DNA of 64,000 nucleotides from Metarhizobium sp017305935. Lineage in GTDB: Bacteria; Pseudomonadota; Alphaproteobacteria; Rhizobiales; Rhizobiaceae. The notes beneath the pieces were generated by a model. It was not told the DNA's origin, did no database searches, and saw nothing but the letters and a program-made list of their open reading frames with translations. Numbering within the stretch: position 1 is the first letter of the stretch; the number at the start of each line of letters is the position of its first letter. Shown here one piece after another: positions 51,324 to 60,312 of the stretch. Location of the stretch: the NCBI RefSeq assembly GCF_029601685.1, contig NZ_JARRIR010000004.1, forward strand, positions 434,001 through 498,000. The letters run 5' to 3'. Made by a program: the position numbers and the translations under genes.

Positions 51324-51944
51324 TTACATCTTCGCAATCACCTCATCCTCGCCGTCGCGCTGCGCTCCGGCAACGGCGTGCTTGCGGATGGCGGGGATAA
51401 TGTCCTCGACACGGTCGATCAGCATCGGCTGGACCAGATGCGAGGTGTGGATGAAACCCTGCTCGCGCATGTGCTGCAGCAGGTCGATCATCGGGTTCCA
51501 GAAACCCTTGATGTTGGCGAACACCATCGGCTTGCGATGCCGGCCGAGCTGCGCCCAGGTCATGATCTCGACGATCTCCTCCAGCGTGCCGATGCCGCCG
51601 GGCAGCGCCACGAAGGCATCCGAGCGCTCGAACATCTTGTGCTTGCGCTGGTGCATGTCTTCGGTGACGATCAACTCGTCGAGCTGGCCGAGCGACTGGC
51701 GCGTCGCCTCCATATCGACAAGAAATTCGGGGATGATGCCGGTGACCGTGCCGCCATGGCCAAGCACGCCGCTGGCGACCGCACCCATGACGCCCTTGGT
51801 GCCGCCGCCATAGACCAGGCTCATGCCGGCTTCGGCGATGGCTTTGCCGAGCGCACGCCCGGCCTCCATATGGGCCGGATCGAGCCCGGGGCGGGAGCCG
51901 CAATAGACGCAGATGGATCGAATCGGGACAAGTTCTTCGTTCAT
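51324..51944 (-). CDS. LOG family protein (cytokinin riboside 5'-monophosphate phosphoribohydrolase type)
   Basis: 206 residues. Rossmann-like core IRSICVYCGSRPGLDP, VYGGGTKGVMGAVASG, and the catalytic PGGIGTLEEIVEIMTW motif (PGGxGTxxE). LOG enzymes cleave nucleotide 5'-monophosphates to a free base and ribose phosphate. In plant-associated bacteria they may release active cytokinin; in others they act in nucleotide clean-up. The ATG at 51944 is chosen for length and family start. It is divergent from the LysM gene. Confidence 0.9.
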   Translation of the reverse strand: MNEELVPIRSICVYCGSRPGLDPAHMEAGRALGKAIAEAGMSLVYGGGTKGVMGAVASGVLGHGGTVTGIIPEFLVDMEATRQSLGQLDELIVTEDMHQRKHKMFERSDAFVALPGGIGTLEEIVEIMTWAQLGRHRKPMVFANIKGFWNPMIDLLQHMREQGFIHTSHLVQPMLIDRVEDIIPAIRKHAVAGAQRDGEDEVIAKM

Positions 51945-52211
51945 GGCCCCAACAAGACTATGCTGCACCTGCTGCGTCAAGAAAAATGGCGGAAAAATCG
52001 ATGCTTAACATCGCCGCCGACGCCTGAAAGCTTGTGCGCAACCATGGAAATCGTTAGCACTTTTTCAAGGATCGTCATGACGGCTGCGCAACACGACAGG
52101 AATCGCAGCCGGCGCGGGACGAAGAATAGTAAGGCGGACTGACTTCGTCAAGGAGGCAGGCCGGTGGGGTTTCAAGGGGTTTAGGCGGAAGCATCCGCCC
52201 GGAGACGTAAG

Positions 52212-54251
52212 ATGAAAAACAGGCGTGCCGGCTTGCTGGCCCTCTTGGTTGTCGTGGCGGCAACCCTTCTGATGGTGTTTTTCGTGCTGCCGCGCATCGG
52301 CAATGACGACAAGGCGAAGGAGACGGCATCGAAGCCGGCCCCGCAGACGGAAACGGCCGCCCAACAGCCGCCTGAGCCGGCCGCCCCTGCCGCCATCGAT
52401 GCCGCCAAGTTGACCGGGACGCTGAACGGTCTTTCGAAGGACGCGCTTGCCGCGATCGGCACGCTGAAGACCCTGTTCTCGGCTGCGACCGCGCCCGATG
52501 CCAAGGCGGTTTCGGAAGCGAAAGCCAAGTCTGTGGACGCGCTGCAAGCGGTTGCCGATTTCGCCTTGCCACAAGGCCTCGACACCACGGCCGCCGCGCC
52601 GCTGAACCTGATCCGCGACGGCGCCCGCAAGGGCCTCGACCTGCTCAAGACCCTGCCGGACGCGCCGGCCGATGCACTGAAGGTGCTGGCCGAGATCGAA
52701 TCCGCACTGACCGGCAAGCCGGTCGCGGCTCCGGCCGATGCGGCCGCCTCGGCCAAGACCGACCGGCCGAGCGCCGCTGCAGCCTCGGACGAGACCATGC
52801 CCGCCTTCGACGTATTGCGCGTCGAGCCCGATGGCTCAACCGTCATCGCCGGCCGCGCCGCGCCGAATTCCAAGATCGAGATCATAAGCGGCGACAAGGT
52901 CGTCAGCAGCGTCGATGTCGGCGCCAGCGGCGATTTCGCCGCCATCCTCGATGCACCGCTGCCGGCCGGCGACCATCAACTCGTGTTGAAGGCGACCGCC
53001 AAGGACGGCAAGTCGGTGATCTCCCAGGAAGTGGCGACCGTTTCCATCCCGCAGGACAAGAGCGGCGAATTGCTGGCCATGGTCACCAAGCCCGGCGAGG
53101 CGAGCCGCATCATCACCGCACCGGACGAGGTCGCCGCCAAGCCGCAAGCGCCCGCAAATGGCGCGGCGACGCCCGAATTGCCCGCCGCTTCCGGCGATCT
53201 CGCTTCGACCGCGCCAGCCGTCTCCACCAATGGCACCGCCGCGCCGCAGCCGACGAATGCCGACAATGCCGATGCCCAGCTTCGCGTCACCGCCGTCGAA
53301 ATCGAGGGCAGCAAGATTTTCGTGGCCGGTATCGCCGCCTCCAAGGCCAATGTCGCCGGCTATGCCGACGACAAGCCGATCGGCAAGGCGACCGCAGCGG
53401 CCGAGGGCCATTTCGTCATCGAGGGCATGATCGATCTCGACGTCGGCGACCATACGATCCGCGTCGACATGCTGGACGCGGCCGGCAAGGTGGCGGTGCG
53501 CGCCTCGGTACCGTTCACACGTCCGGCCGGCAACCAGGTCTCGGTCGTTGCCCAGCCGGGCAATGCCGCCGGCATCGACGCCGCCAGCCTCGACCCGGCC
53601 TTCCGCAAGCTCCACAGCGACCTGTCGACGGCGCTCGGCCTGCTGCGCAATCTCTTCGCGGGCGGTCAGCTTCCGGCCGGCGATGCGCTGGCCGCCGCCC
53701 GCTCAGCGACGGAGATCGCGCTGAAATCGCTCTCCGATTTCCAGGCCGCCCCCGACAGCACCGCCGGCTTCAAGGAGATCGCCGCCAAGACCAGCGCCAG
53801 CGCCGCCAAGGCATTGACGGCGTTGCAGGCCCTGCCGCGCGACGCCAAGGCCTTCGGCGCCTCGCTGGAGATACTGACGGCGCTGATCGACGACACGCTG
53901 CGTCTGGCACCGCAGGCGACTTCGCCCGCCGTGGCGCAGGCGCCGCAACCGACTGCACAAGCGCAGGCCGATGCCGGCGCGGAAGCCGCGGGCGCACCGG
54001 TGACCATCTCGCAGGCGCCGCTGACGCAGAGCAACGAGTCGGTGATCATCCGCCGTGGCGACACGTTGTGGCAGATCTCGCGCCGCGTGTATGGCGCCGG
54101 CGTGCGCTACACCACGATCTATCTCGCCAACCGCCAGCAGATCAACAATCCCGACCGCATCCGCCCCGGGCAGATTTTCGGCCTGCCGAAGGATGCCCGC
54201 CCGGATTCGGAAGAATTGCACCGCAAGCGCCTGCACGGTGACAGCCTGTAA
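52212..54251 (+). CDS. Large LysM-domain envelope protein with duplicated helical and Ig-like modules
   Basis: 679 residues. An N-terminal membrane anchor or signal (about 7-27, LLALLVVVAATLLMVFFVLP) is followed by a Pro/Ala/Thr linker. Helical module A (about 66-168) is followed by Ig-like beta module 1 (198-280, VIAGRAAPNSKIEII) and 2 (356-437, VAGIAASKANV), then helical module B (462-562) resembling module A, then a C-terminal LysM (609-658, VIIRRGDTLWQISRRVYGAG...NPDRIRPGQIF). Rhizobial LysM proteins of this shape are common but uncharacterised. Anchoring to peptidoglycan is inferred from LysM. Confidence 0.85.
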   Translation: MKNRRAGLLALLVVVAATLLMVFFVLPRIGNDDKAKETASKPAPQTETAAQQPPEPAAPAAIDAAKLTGTLNGLSKDALAAIGTLKTLFSAATAPDAKAVSEAKAKSVDALQAVADFALPQGLDTTAAAPLNLIRDGARKGLDLLKTLPDAPADALKVLAEIESALTGKPVAAPADAAASAKTDRPSAAAASDETMPAFDVLRVEPDGSTVIAGRAAPNSKIEIISGDKVVSSVDVGASGDFAAILDAPLPAGDHQLVLKATAKDGKSVISQEVATVSIPQDKSGELLAMVTKPGEASRIITAPDEVAAKPQAPANGAATPELPAASGDLASTAPAVSTNGTAAPQPTNADNADAQLRVTAVEIEGSKIFVAGIAASKANVAGYADDKPIGKATAAAEGHFVIEGMIDLDVGDHTIRVDMLDAAGKVAVRASVPFTRPAGNQVSVVAQPGNAAGIDAASLDPAFRKLHSDLSTALGLLRNLFAGGQLPAGDALAAARSATEIALKSLSDFQAAPDSTAGFKEIAAKTSASAAKALTALQALPRDAKAFGASLEILTALIDDTLRLAPQATSPAVAQAPQPTAQAQADAGAEAAGAPVTISQAPLTQSNESVIIRRGDTLWQISRRVYGAGVRYTTIYLANRQQINNPDRIRPGQIFGLPKDARPDSEELHRKRLHGDSL

Positions 54252-54277
54252 GCACCCGCTTGCGCAATTGAATGACC

Positions 54278-54310
54278 ACAATGGCCGCGAAGTTCGTTTG
54301 CGGCCATTGT
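54278..54310 (+). terminator. Hairpin after the LysM gene
   Basis: ACAATGGCCGC (54278-54288) and GCGGCCATTGT (54300-54310) are perfect 11-bp arms with an 11-base loop, followed by CTTGAG and no U-tract. It is 27 bases past the stop codon; probably a transcript-end structure. Confidence 0.55.
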
Positions 54311-54341
54311 CTTGAGCACCTGCAGGGCCTATCTGGCTAGA

Positions 54342-54385
54342 GCATTTCCAGGAAAGTTGCGTCGCGGTTTTCCGTCTGGAAATGC
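54342..54385. repeat. 44-bp palindromic repeat, copy 6 (inverted orientation)
   Basis: GCATTTCC (54342-54349) and GGAAATGC (54378-54385) are perfect arms identical to copy 1. The core TTGCGTCGCGGTTTTCCG is the reverse complement of the copy 1 core, so the element is inverted here. Confidence 0.8.
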
Positions 54386-54514
54386 GTAAAATGAGTGAAA
54401 CGCATTTTCGCGATTCAGAGAAAAGCGAGAATGCTTCAGCGGCAGTCTCGGCAGCGCCCGTCCGGGCCGCGCTTTTTCCTGCACAGAATTTGTCAGACGA
54501 GTTCGGAGGACGCG

Positions 54515-56401
54515 ATGGCGTCTCAGAAAAAAACCATTTCCGCCGATAGCAGCAATCCGTTCGGGACGCTCGTCAATCTCTGGCCTTACATGTGGCCGGC
54601 GGAGCGGCCGGATCTGAAAGCGCGGGTCGTCTGGGCGACCGTGCTGCTGCTGGTCGCCAAGTTCGTGCTGCTGTCGGTGCCCTATTTCTTCAAATGGGCG
54701 ACGGATGCGCTGAACGGCAAGCTTGATGTCACCGGTGTGCTGCCGGCGTTGCTGGCTGGCGCTGTGGCGCTGATCATCGCCTATAACGTCATGCGGCTGG
54801 TCCAGCTCGGCCTCAATCAGTTGCGCGATGCGATGTTCGCCAGCGTCGGCCAATATGCGGTGCGCCAGCTCGCCTATCGCACCTTCGTCCACATGCATCA
54901 GCTCTCCTTGCGTTTCCATCTGGAGCGCAAGACGGGCGGGTTGTCGCGCATCATCGAGCGCGGCACCAAGGGCATCGAGACCATCGTCCGCTTCACCATC
55001 CTGAACTCCGTGCCGACCGTCGTCGAATTCATCCTGACGGCAGCGATCTTCTGGTGGGGCTACGGCTTTTCCTATCTGTTCGTCACCGCCGTCACCGTCT
55101 GGGCCTATGTCTGGTTCACGGTGCGGGCCAGCGACTGGCGCATCTCCATCCGCCGGGCGATGAACGACAGCGACACCGACGCCAACACCAAGGCGATCGA
55201 TTCCCTGCTCAACTTCGAGACCGTCAAATATTTCGGCAACGAGGACATGGAAGCCCGTCGCTTCGATGCCTCGATGGCGCGCTACGAGAAATCGGCGACC
55301 GAGGTCTGGACCTCCCTCGGCTGGCTGAACTTCGGCCAGGGCGTCATCTTCGGCATCGGCTCGGCGGTGATGTTGGTGATGTCGGGGCTGGCGGTGCAGC
55401 GTGGCGAGCAGAGTATCGGCGACTTCGTCTTCGTCAACGCCATGCTGCTGCAGCTTGCTGCGCCCCTGAACTTTATCGGCTTCGTCTACCGCGAAATCCG
55501 CCAGGGGCTGACCGATATCGAGCAGATGTTCGAACTGCTGGAAGTCGAGGCGGAAATCGAGGATGCGCCTGATGCCACCGAACTGAAGATCGAGCGCGGC
55601 GGCATCGTCTTCGAGGACGTGCATTTTTATTACGATCCCGACCGGCCGATCCTCAAGGGTATCTCCTTCGAGGTGCCGGCCGGCAAGACGGTGGCTGTCG
55701 TCGGCCCTTCCGGGGCGGGCAAATCGACGATTTCGCGGCTGCTCTATCGTTTCTACGACGTGCAGCAGGGCGCGATCCGTATCGACGGACAGGATATCCG
55801 CACCGTCACGCAAAAGAGCCTGCGCCAGGCGATCGGCATGGTGCCGCAGGATACGGTGCTGTTCAACGACACCATCGCTTATAACATCCGCTACGGCCGC
55901 CCCGCCGCCTCCGACCAGGAGGTCACCAAGGCGGCGGAAATCGCCCAGATCGGCCACTTCATCGAGGCGCTGCCGGAGGGTTTTTCGACCAAGGTCGGCG
56001 AGCGTGGCCTGAAACTGTCTGGCGGCGAGAAGCAGCGCGTGGCGATTGCCCGCACCATTCTCAAGGCACCGCCTATCCTCATCCTCGATGAGGCGACCTC
56101 CGCGCTCGACACCACCACCGAGCGGGAAATCCAGACGGCGCTCGACGTCGTCTCGAAGAACCGTACGACGCTGATCATCGCCCACCGCCTGTCGACGGTA
56201 ATCGGCGCCGACGAGATCATCGTGCTCAAGGGCGGCGAGATCGCCGAACGCGGCGCCCATGCCGAACTGCTGGCCCAGAACGGTCTTTATGCCGCCATGT
56301 GGGACCGGCAGCGCGAGGCGACACAAGCCGAGGAGCAACTCAAGAAGGTGCGCGAGAGCGACGAGCTTGGCATCGTCAACCGATTGGAACCGGCGCGCTG
56401 A
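54515..56401 (+). CDS. Atm1-type ABC exporter (fused permease-ATPase)
   Basis: 628 residues. N-terminal six-helix exporter domain with RTFVHMHQLSLRFHLERKTGGLSRIIERGTKGIE and the Atm1 hallmark DSLLNFETVKYFGNEDMEARRFD; C-terminal ATPase with Walker A GPSGAGKST, signature LSGGEKQRVAIART and Walker B ILILDEATSALD. Bacterial Atm1 relatives export glutathione-bound metals or sulfur compounds; a link to Fe-S or heavy-metal tolerance is inferred. The ATG at 54515 follows GGAGGA. Confidence 0.93.
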   Translation: MASQKKTISADSSNPFGTLVNLWPYMWPAERPDLKARVVWATVLLLVAKFVLLSVPYFFKWATDALNGKLDVTGVLPALLAGAVALIIAYNVMRLVQLGLNQLRDAMFASVGQYAVRQLAYRTFVHMHQLSLRFHLERKTGGLSRIIERGTKGIETIVRFTILNSVPTVVEFILTAAIFWWGYGFSYLFVTAVTVWAYVWFTVRASDWRISIRRAMNDSDTDANTKAIDSLLNFETVKYFGNEDMEARRFDASMARYEKSATEVWTSLGWLNFGQGVIFGIGSAVMLVMSGLAVQRGEQSIGDFVFVNAMLLQLAAPLNFIGFVYREIRQGLTDIEQMFELLEVEAEIEDAPDATELKIERGGIVFEDVHFYYDPDRPILKGISFEVPAGKTVAVVGPSGAGKSTISRLLYRFYDVQQGAIRIDGQDIRTVTQKSLRQAIGMVPQDTVLFNDTIAYNIRYGRPAASDQEVTKAAEIAQIGHFIEALPEGFSTKVGERGLKLSGGEKQRVAIARTILKAPPILILDEATSALDTTTEREIQTALDVVSKNRTTLIIAHRLSTVIGADEIIVLKGGEIAERGAHAELLAQNGLYAAMWDRQREATQAEEQLKKVRESDELGIVNRLEPAR

Positions 56402-56540
56402 CCGGCGCGTTCCCGATCAGGACTGCGTCGAATTGGCCGCAGTGAATTCCCGGCTTCTTCGGGGATTTTGGGCGGCAGGCTTTTGACCCGGCCGGCATTT
56501 GCCTGTAACCAGCAGACAGAAACTTGCGGAGACTATCTGA

Positions 56541-57239
56541 ATGAGCCTCATCGACACCGTGCGCAATACGATCGTTCCTGTTCACAAGGAAGGATATATC
56601 TTCGTCGCCGGTTTCTTCGTCGTCTCGCTGATCCTAGGCTGGCTCTGGGAACCTTTGTTCTGGATCGGCTTCGTGCTGACACTGTGGTGCGCCTATTTCT
56701 TTCGCGATCCTGAACGCGTGACGCCACAGGACGACGACCTGGTCATCAGCCCGGCCGACGGGCGCGTTTCGGCCATCCAGATGATGACGCCGCCAGCGGA
56801 ACTCGATCTCGGCAACGAGCCGATGCTGCGCATCTCGGTGTTCATGAACGTCTTCAACTGCCATGTGAACCGCTCGCCGATGCGCGGCCGCATCGTCAAC
56901 ATCGCCTATCGCGAGGGCAGCTTCCTCAATGCCGAGCTGGACAAGGCGAGCCATGACAACGAGCGTAACGGGCTGGTGATCGAGACCGCGCACGGCGAAA
57001 TCGGCGTGGTGCAGATCGCCGGGCTCGTCGCGCGACGCATCGTCTGCTGGTCGGCAAAGAACGAACCGCTGGCCGCCGGCGAGCGTTTCGGCCTCATCCG
57101 CTTCGGCTCGCGACTCGATGTCTTCCTGCCAATCTCGGCGGCGCCGCGCGTCGCGGTGGGCCAGACGGCGATTGCCGGCGAGACGGTGCTTGCCGAATTC
57201 GGCTCCACCAAGGGGCCGGTCATCAGCCGCCGGGGCTGA
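56541..57239 (+). CDS. psd: Phosphatidylserine decarboxylase proenzyme
   Basis: 232 residues, the short (PSD-A) form. Self-cleavage at Gly189-Ser190 (LIRFGSRLDVF) makes the pyruvoyl cofactor on the alpha chain. A hydrophobic N-terminal stretch (FVAGFFVVSLILGWLWEPLFWIGFVLTL) anchors it; RISVFMNVFNCHVNRSPMRG is a conserved core. Converts phosphatidylserine to phosphatidylethanolamine. It lies 20 bases upstream of pssA, which makes its substrate. Confidence 0.96.
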   Translation: MSLIDTVRNTIVPVHKEGYIFVAGFFVVSLILGWLWEPLFWIGFVLTLWCAYFFRDPERVTPQDDDLVISPADGRVSAIQMMTPPAELDLGNEPMLRISVFMNVFNCHVNRSPMRGRIVNIAYREGSFLNAELDKASHDNERNGLVIETAHGEIGVVQIAGLVARRIVCWSAKNEPLAAGERFGLIRFGSRLDVFLPISAAPRVAVGQTAIAGETVLAEFGSTKGPVISRRG

Positions 57240-57259
57240 GGCCGCAAAGGAGCCAGCCG

Positions 57260-58132
57260 ATGGAGACACCGTTTCCGCCCTTCGACCCGCATGGCCATGA
57301 GAAGGAAGAGGATGCCCGCGGGCCTCGCCTGCGCGAAATTCCGCTACGGCTGATGATCCCCAACATCATCACGATCCTGGCGATCTGCGCCGGGTTGACC
57401 GGCGTGCGCCTCGCCTTCGAGAACCGTTACGAGCTGGCGGTCGGCATGGTGCTGGTCGCCGCATTCCTCGACGGCATCGACGGGCGCATCGCGCGGCTGA
57501 TGAAGGCGACCTCGAAATTCGGGGCGCAGATGGATTCGCTGGCCGATATCGTCAATTTCGGCGTCGCGCCCGCCCTCGTCCTCTATGTCTTCCTGCTCGA
57601 TCAAGCCCGCTCGATCGGCTGGATCGCGGCGTTGATCTATGCCATCGCCGCCGGCCTGCGCCTCGCGCGCTTCAACGTCATGGACGAGCGACAGCAGAAA
57701 GCGAGCTGGCAATCGGAGTATTTCGTCGGCGTGCCGGCGCCGGCCGGGGCACTGGTGGTGCTGCTGCCGGTCTATCTCGGCTTTCTGGGAATGGCTCCGA
57801 CCAAGGGCTTCGCTTATGCGGCAGCCGCCTATACCGTCGTCATCGGCCTGTTGCTGGTCAGCCGCCTGCCGGTCTGGTCCGGCAAATCCGGCGGCAGCCG
57901 GGTGCGACGCGATCTGGTCCTGCCGCTGATGCTGGCAGTGGTGCTCTATGTCGCTCTGCTGATGAGCTTTACCTGGGAAGTGCTGGCGCTGACCGTCGTC
58001 GCCTATCTCTGCACCCTGCCCTTCGGCGCCCATAGCTGGAAAAAGAAATACGGCACACTGACCGTCGAGAGCGTGCCTGCCGATCTCCATGGCGAACAGC
58101 CGCGCGAGGACGATTTCGACCGCGGCCTTTGA
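57260..58132 (+). CDS. pssA: CDP-diacylglycerol-serine O-phosphatidyltransferase
   Basis: 290 residues. CDP-alcohol phosphatidyltransferase motif DGIDGRIARLMKATSKFGAQMDSLAD (D-G-x2-A-R-x8-G-x3-D-x3-D pattern) and about seven membrane segments. Uses CDP-diacylglycerol and serine to make phosphatidylserine. The psd-pssA pair is the standard rhizobial arrangement. Confidence 0.96.
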   Translation: METPFPPFDPHGHEKEEDARGPRLREIPLRLMIPNIITILAICAGLTGVRLAFENRYELAVGMVLVAAFLDGIDGRIARLMKATSKFGAQMDSLADIVNFGVAPALVLYVFLLDQARSIGWIAALIYAIAAGLRLARFNVMDERQQKASWQSEYFVGVPAPAGALVVLLPVYLGFLGMAPTKGFAYAAAAYTVVIGLLLVSRLPVWSGKSGGSRVRRDLVLPLMLAVVLYVALLMSFTWEVLALTVVAYLCTLPFGAHSWKKKYGTLTVESVPADLHGEQPREDDFDRGL

Positions 58133-58272
58133 AGCCTTGCCGGTGGCAGTTGCCTGCCGGCCACGGCCACCGTTTTCGGTTCGAAATCTCCGGATAAAAG
58201 CTGCGGAATTCACGAAAGCTTAACTGTCACCATCGTTACAGCCTCTCCTCGCGAAATATGGTTCCTTTTGTC

Positions 58273-58324
58273 TAAAGTTGATCGTCTCGGCCTCGCTTTC
58301 GTCACGAATCCGTGATCAACTTTA
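58273..58324 (+). promoter_or_regulatory. Structured leader upstream of the 51-aa small protein
   Basis: TAAAGTTGATC (58273-58283) and GATCAACTTTA (58314-58324) are perfect 11-bp arms. An inner hairpin TCACG-AATC-CGTGA (58302-58315) overlaps the right arm by two bases, so the two structures compete at their edge. It sits 46 bases before the start codon. Regulation is inferred. Confidence 0.5.
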
Positions 58325-58369
58325 CAACCAGAACAAAACAAACCGGTGGAAACACGCAAGGAGATTGAA

Positions 58370-58525
58370 ATGACTGCGCAGAACGACGCCCCGGCCAAGG
58401 CTCAGCCCGCCAAGGCGCCCAAGACCGACCTTACCGCCCTGTACCGCCCGCTGGGCCTGAAGGCTGTTCTGGCCGCCTCCATGATGCAGAAGAAAAAGGC
58501 TCCGCTCGTCAAGAAGCACGCCTGA
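58370..58525 (+). CDS. Small basic protein of 51 residues, unknown function
   Basis: An AAGGAG Shine-Dalgarno seven bases before ATG 58370 drives a 51-codon frame ending TGA 58525. The product is Ala/Lys/Pro-rich: a disordered start (PAKAQPAKAPK), a hydrophobic LTALYRPLGLKAVLAASMM patch and a basic tail (QKKKAPLVKKHA). A strong terminator follows 52 bases later and a structured leader precedes it, so this looks like an independent transcription unit. I recognise no named family; membrane or nucleic acid association is conceivable. Confidence 0.75.
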   Translation: MTAQNDAPAKAQPAKAPKTDLTALYRPLGLKAVLAASMMQKKKAPLVKKHA

Positions 58526-58576
58526 TTTCCAGCGGCCTCGCCGCGCTCCTTAGAACGAAAAAATCGAATGCCTTCT

Positions 58577-58605
58577 AACGCCGTTGCAACCGCACGGCGT
58601 TTTTG
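58577..58605 (+). terminator. Intrinsic terminator after the small protein gene
   Basis: AACGCCGT (58577-58584), loop TGCAACCGC, ACGGCGTT (58594-58601), then TTTG. An 8-bp stem with a U-run. Confidence 0.85.
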
Positions 58606-58623
58606 TTTGGGCGGTTGCCTGCC

Positions 58624-59394
58624 TTAGAACAGGGTCAACTGCGCATCGTCCGACGGGGGCTTGCGTTTCGGCGCGGCGGGCTTCGACATCGGCGGCCCGG
58701 TGGGCGCCTGGACGTCCGGTCCCATATTGGCGACCTTGTTGACCAGATCGGACACCGGTATCGCCTCGAAGAAATCGTCTTCCACGGGGCGCAGCAAATC
58801 GGCGACGTCGCGAGGCTCCTGCGTCTTGCAGTCCAGCCAGCGGGAAAAATCCTCCTGGCGGATGACCACCGGCATTCGCTCATGGATCGGCGCCATCACC
58901 GCATTGGCGGAGGTGGTGAGGATCGCCGCGGTATCGACCTCGGAGCCGTCGGCGGACGACCAGGTTTCCATCAGCCCGGCGAAGGCGACGACTTCCTGGT
59001 TGCGCGGGCGGATCCAGTAGGCCTGCGCCTTCTCGCCACTCTCCTTCGAGGGGCGATGCCATTCATAGAAGCCGGAGGCGGGAACGAGGATGCGGCGATG
59101 GCGCATGGCGGCGCGGAAGGAAGCCTTTTCCGCCGCCGTTTCGGCACGGGCATTGATCAGCAGCGGAAAATCGCGCGGATCCTTCACCCAGCCCGGAATG
59201 AAGCCCCAGCGGGCTAAAAGCGCCCGGCGCTGCGGCATGTTGCTGCCCGGCTCCCGGCTTTCCCCCGCGATCACCACGAGGATCGGCTGGGTCGGGGCGA
59301 TGTTGTAGCGCGCTGGCGCGTTCTCCTCGAGAAGCAGCGCCAGGAATTCTGCCATCACCCGCTTTTCGGCGGTCAGCGCGAATCGTCCGCACAT
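58624..59394 (-). CDS. SOS response-associated peptidase (SRAP/HMCES-YedK family)
   Basis: 256 residues. Catalytic Cys2 in MCGRFALT is exposed after Met removal and forms thiazolidine crosslinks with abasic DNA. NARAETAAEKASFRAAMRHRRILVPASGFYEWH carries the conserved Asn and Glu, and HERMPVVI the conserved His. Protects abasic sites in single-stranded DNA. A proline/lysine-rich tail (about 225-256) extends past the core. The next minus-strand gene upstream is ynfA-like on the same strand (21 bases). Confidence 0.95.
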   Translation of the reverse strand: MCGRFALTAEKRVMAEFLALLLEENAPARYNIAPTQPILVVIAGESREPGSNMPQRRALLARWGFIPGWVKDPRDFPLLINARAETAAEKASFRAAMRHRRILVPASGFYEWHRPSKESGEKAQAYWIRPRNQEVVAFAGLMETWSSADGSEVDTAAILTTSANAVMAPIHERMPVVIRQEDFSRWLDCKTQEPRDVADLLRPVEDDFFEAIPVSDLVNKVANMGPDVQAPTGPPMSKPAAPKRKPPSDDAQLTLF

Positions 59395-59415
59395 GTCGTC
59401 ACCTCCCGATTTCCA

Positions 59416-59739
59416 TCAGCCGCGCGGACCGAACAGGATGATCGCCGCCCCGGCCAGGCATATGGCGGCGCCCGAGACATCCCAGCGGTCCGGCACCCGG
59501 CTCTCGACGATCCACAGCCACAGGATCGAGGAGAGGATGTAAACCCCGCCATAGGCCGCGTAGGCGCGGCCCGCCGCCTCGCTCGGTATCAGCGTCAGCA
59601 GCCAGGCGAACAACGCCAGCGACACCATGCCCGGTGCCAGCAGCCAGACGGAGCGACCCATGCGCAGCCATGCCCAGAAGGCAAAGCAGCCGCCGATTTC
59701 CGCCAGCGCCGCAAGCCCGTAAATCGCAACCGACGCCAT
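59416..59739 (-). CDS. YnfA/UPF0060 family small membrane protein
   Basis: 107 residues, four membrane segments. Strong family segments: IYGLAALAEIGGCFAFWAWLRMGRS and AYAAYGGVYILSSILWLWIVESRVPDRWDVSGAAICL. SMR-like topology; some homologues are reported as drug efflux proteins. The ATG at 59739 gives the family length. It is upstream of the SRAP gene by 21 bases and divergent from the Nudix gene. Confidence 0.93.
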   Translation of the reverse strand: MASVAIYGLAALAEIGGCFAFWAWLRMGRSVWLLAPGMVSLALFAWLLTLIPSEAAGRAYAAYGGVYILSSILWLWIVESRVPDRWDVSGAAICLAGAAIILFGPRG

Positions 59740-59892
59740 CGTCCCCCTATATCCTGTAGACCCCGCGCACGCATCTTCACCCACAAAGCCGGAGCATGCT
59801 TTCGTCTTATCCGGGCGAAAAACGATTCCGATTTGCGCGGCGATCCTGTAGCCTGTCGAGGCATTATTTACCTGACCGGCTCCGGAACGTCC

Positions 59893-60312
59893 ATGACAGC
59901 GACTGCCAAACCTGCCTCCTCCGCCATTCTCGAACGCGACGGCCGTTACCTGCTGGTGCGCCGGGCCAACCCGCCGGCGGCGGACATGTTCGCCTTTCCG
60001 GGCGGGCGCGCCGAGCCGGGCGAGACGCCCGAGGAGACGGCGATTCGCGAGTTTCGCGAGGAGACCGGGCTGGACGTCGCCCGGCCCCGCCTGTTCGCCA
60101 CCTACGATCTGGAGACGCGCGGTCCGGACGGGGCGCTGCAGAGCCATTATTTTCTGTCCGTCTTCCAGGTGGAGGCCTGCGACGCGGCGGAAGCCGTCGC
60201 CGCCGACGATGCCGCCGAGCTCGGCTGGTACAGCCTTGCCGAAATCCGCGGGATGAATGTGCCCGACAGCGTACTCGACTGCATCGACCGGCTGGAGCGC
60301 GCCGCCGCATGA
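59893..60312 (+). CDS. Nudix hydrolase
   Basis: 139 residues. Nudix box from GGRAEPGETPEETAIREF into REETGL matches G-x5-E-x7-REUXEEXGU exactly, so pyrophosphate bond cleavage activity is expected. ERDGRYLLVRRANPPAADMFAFPGG precedes it. The substrate is unknown; the form resembles ADP-ribose or NTP-type hydrolases. The ATG at 59893 is preferred over an upstream one at 59833. It overlaps the next gene by ATGA. Confidence 0.93.
   Translation: MTATAKPASSAILERDGRYLLVRRANPPAADMFAFPGGRAEPGETPEETAIREFREETGLDVARPRLFATYDLETRGPDGALQSHYFLSVFQVEACDAAEAVAADDAAELGWYSLAEIRGMNVPDSVLDCIDRLERAAA

Noticed and set aside
51324..51944. Lysine decarboxylase annotation for the LOG-family protein
   Set aside because: The PGGxGTxxE motif belongs to LOG phosphoribohydrolases; the older lysine decarboxylase name is a known mislabel of this family.
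59789..59830. Additional palindromic repeat near the Nudix gene (GAGCATGCTTTCGTC...)
   Set aside because: It resembles another common rhizobial intergenic motif, but its arms do not pair well enough here to call it.
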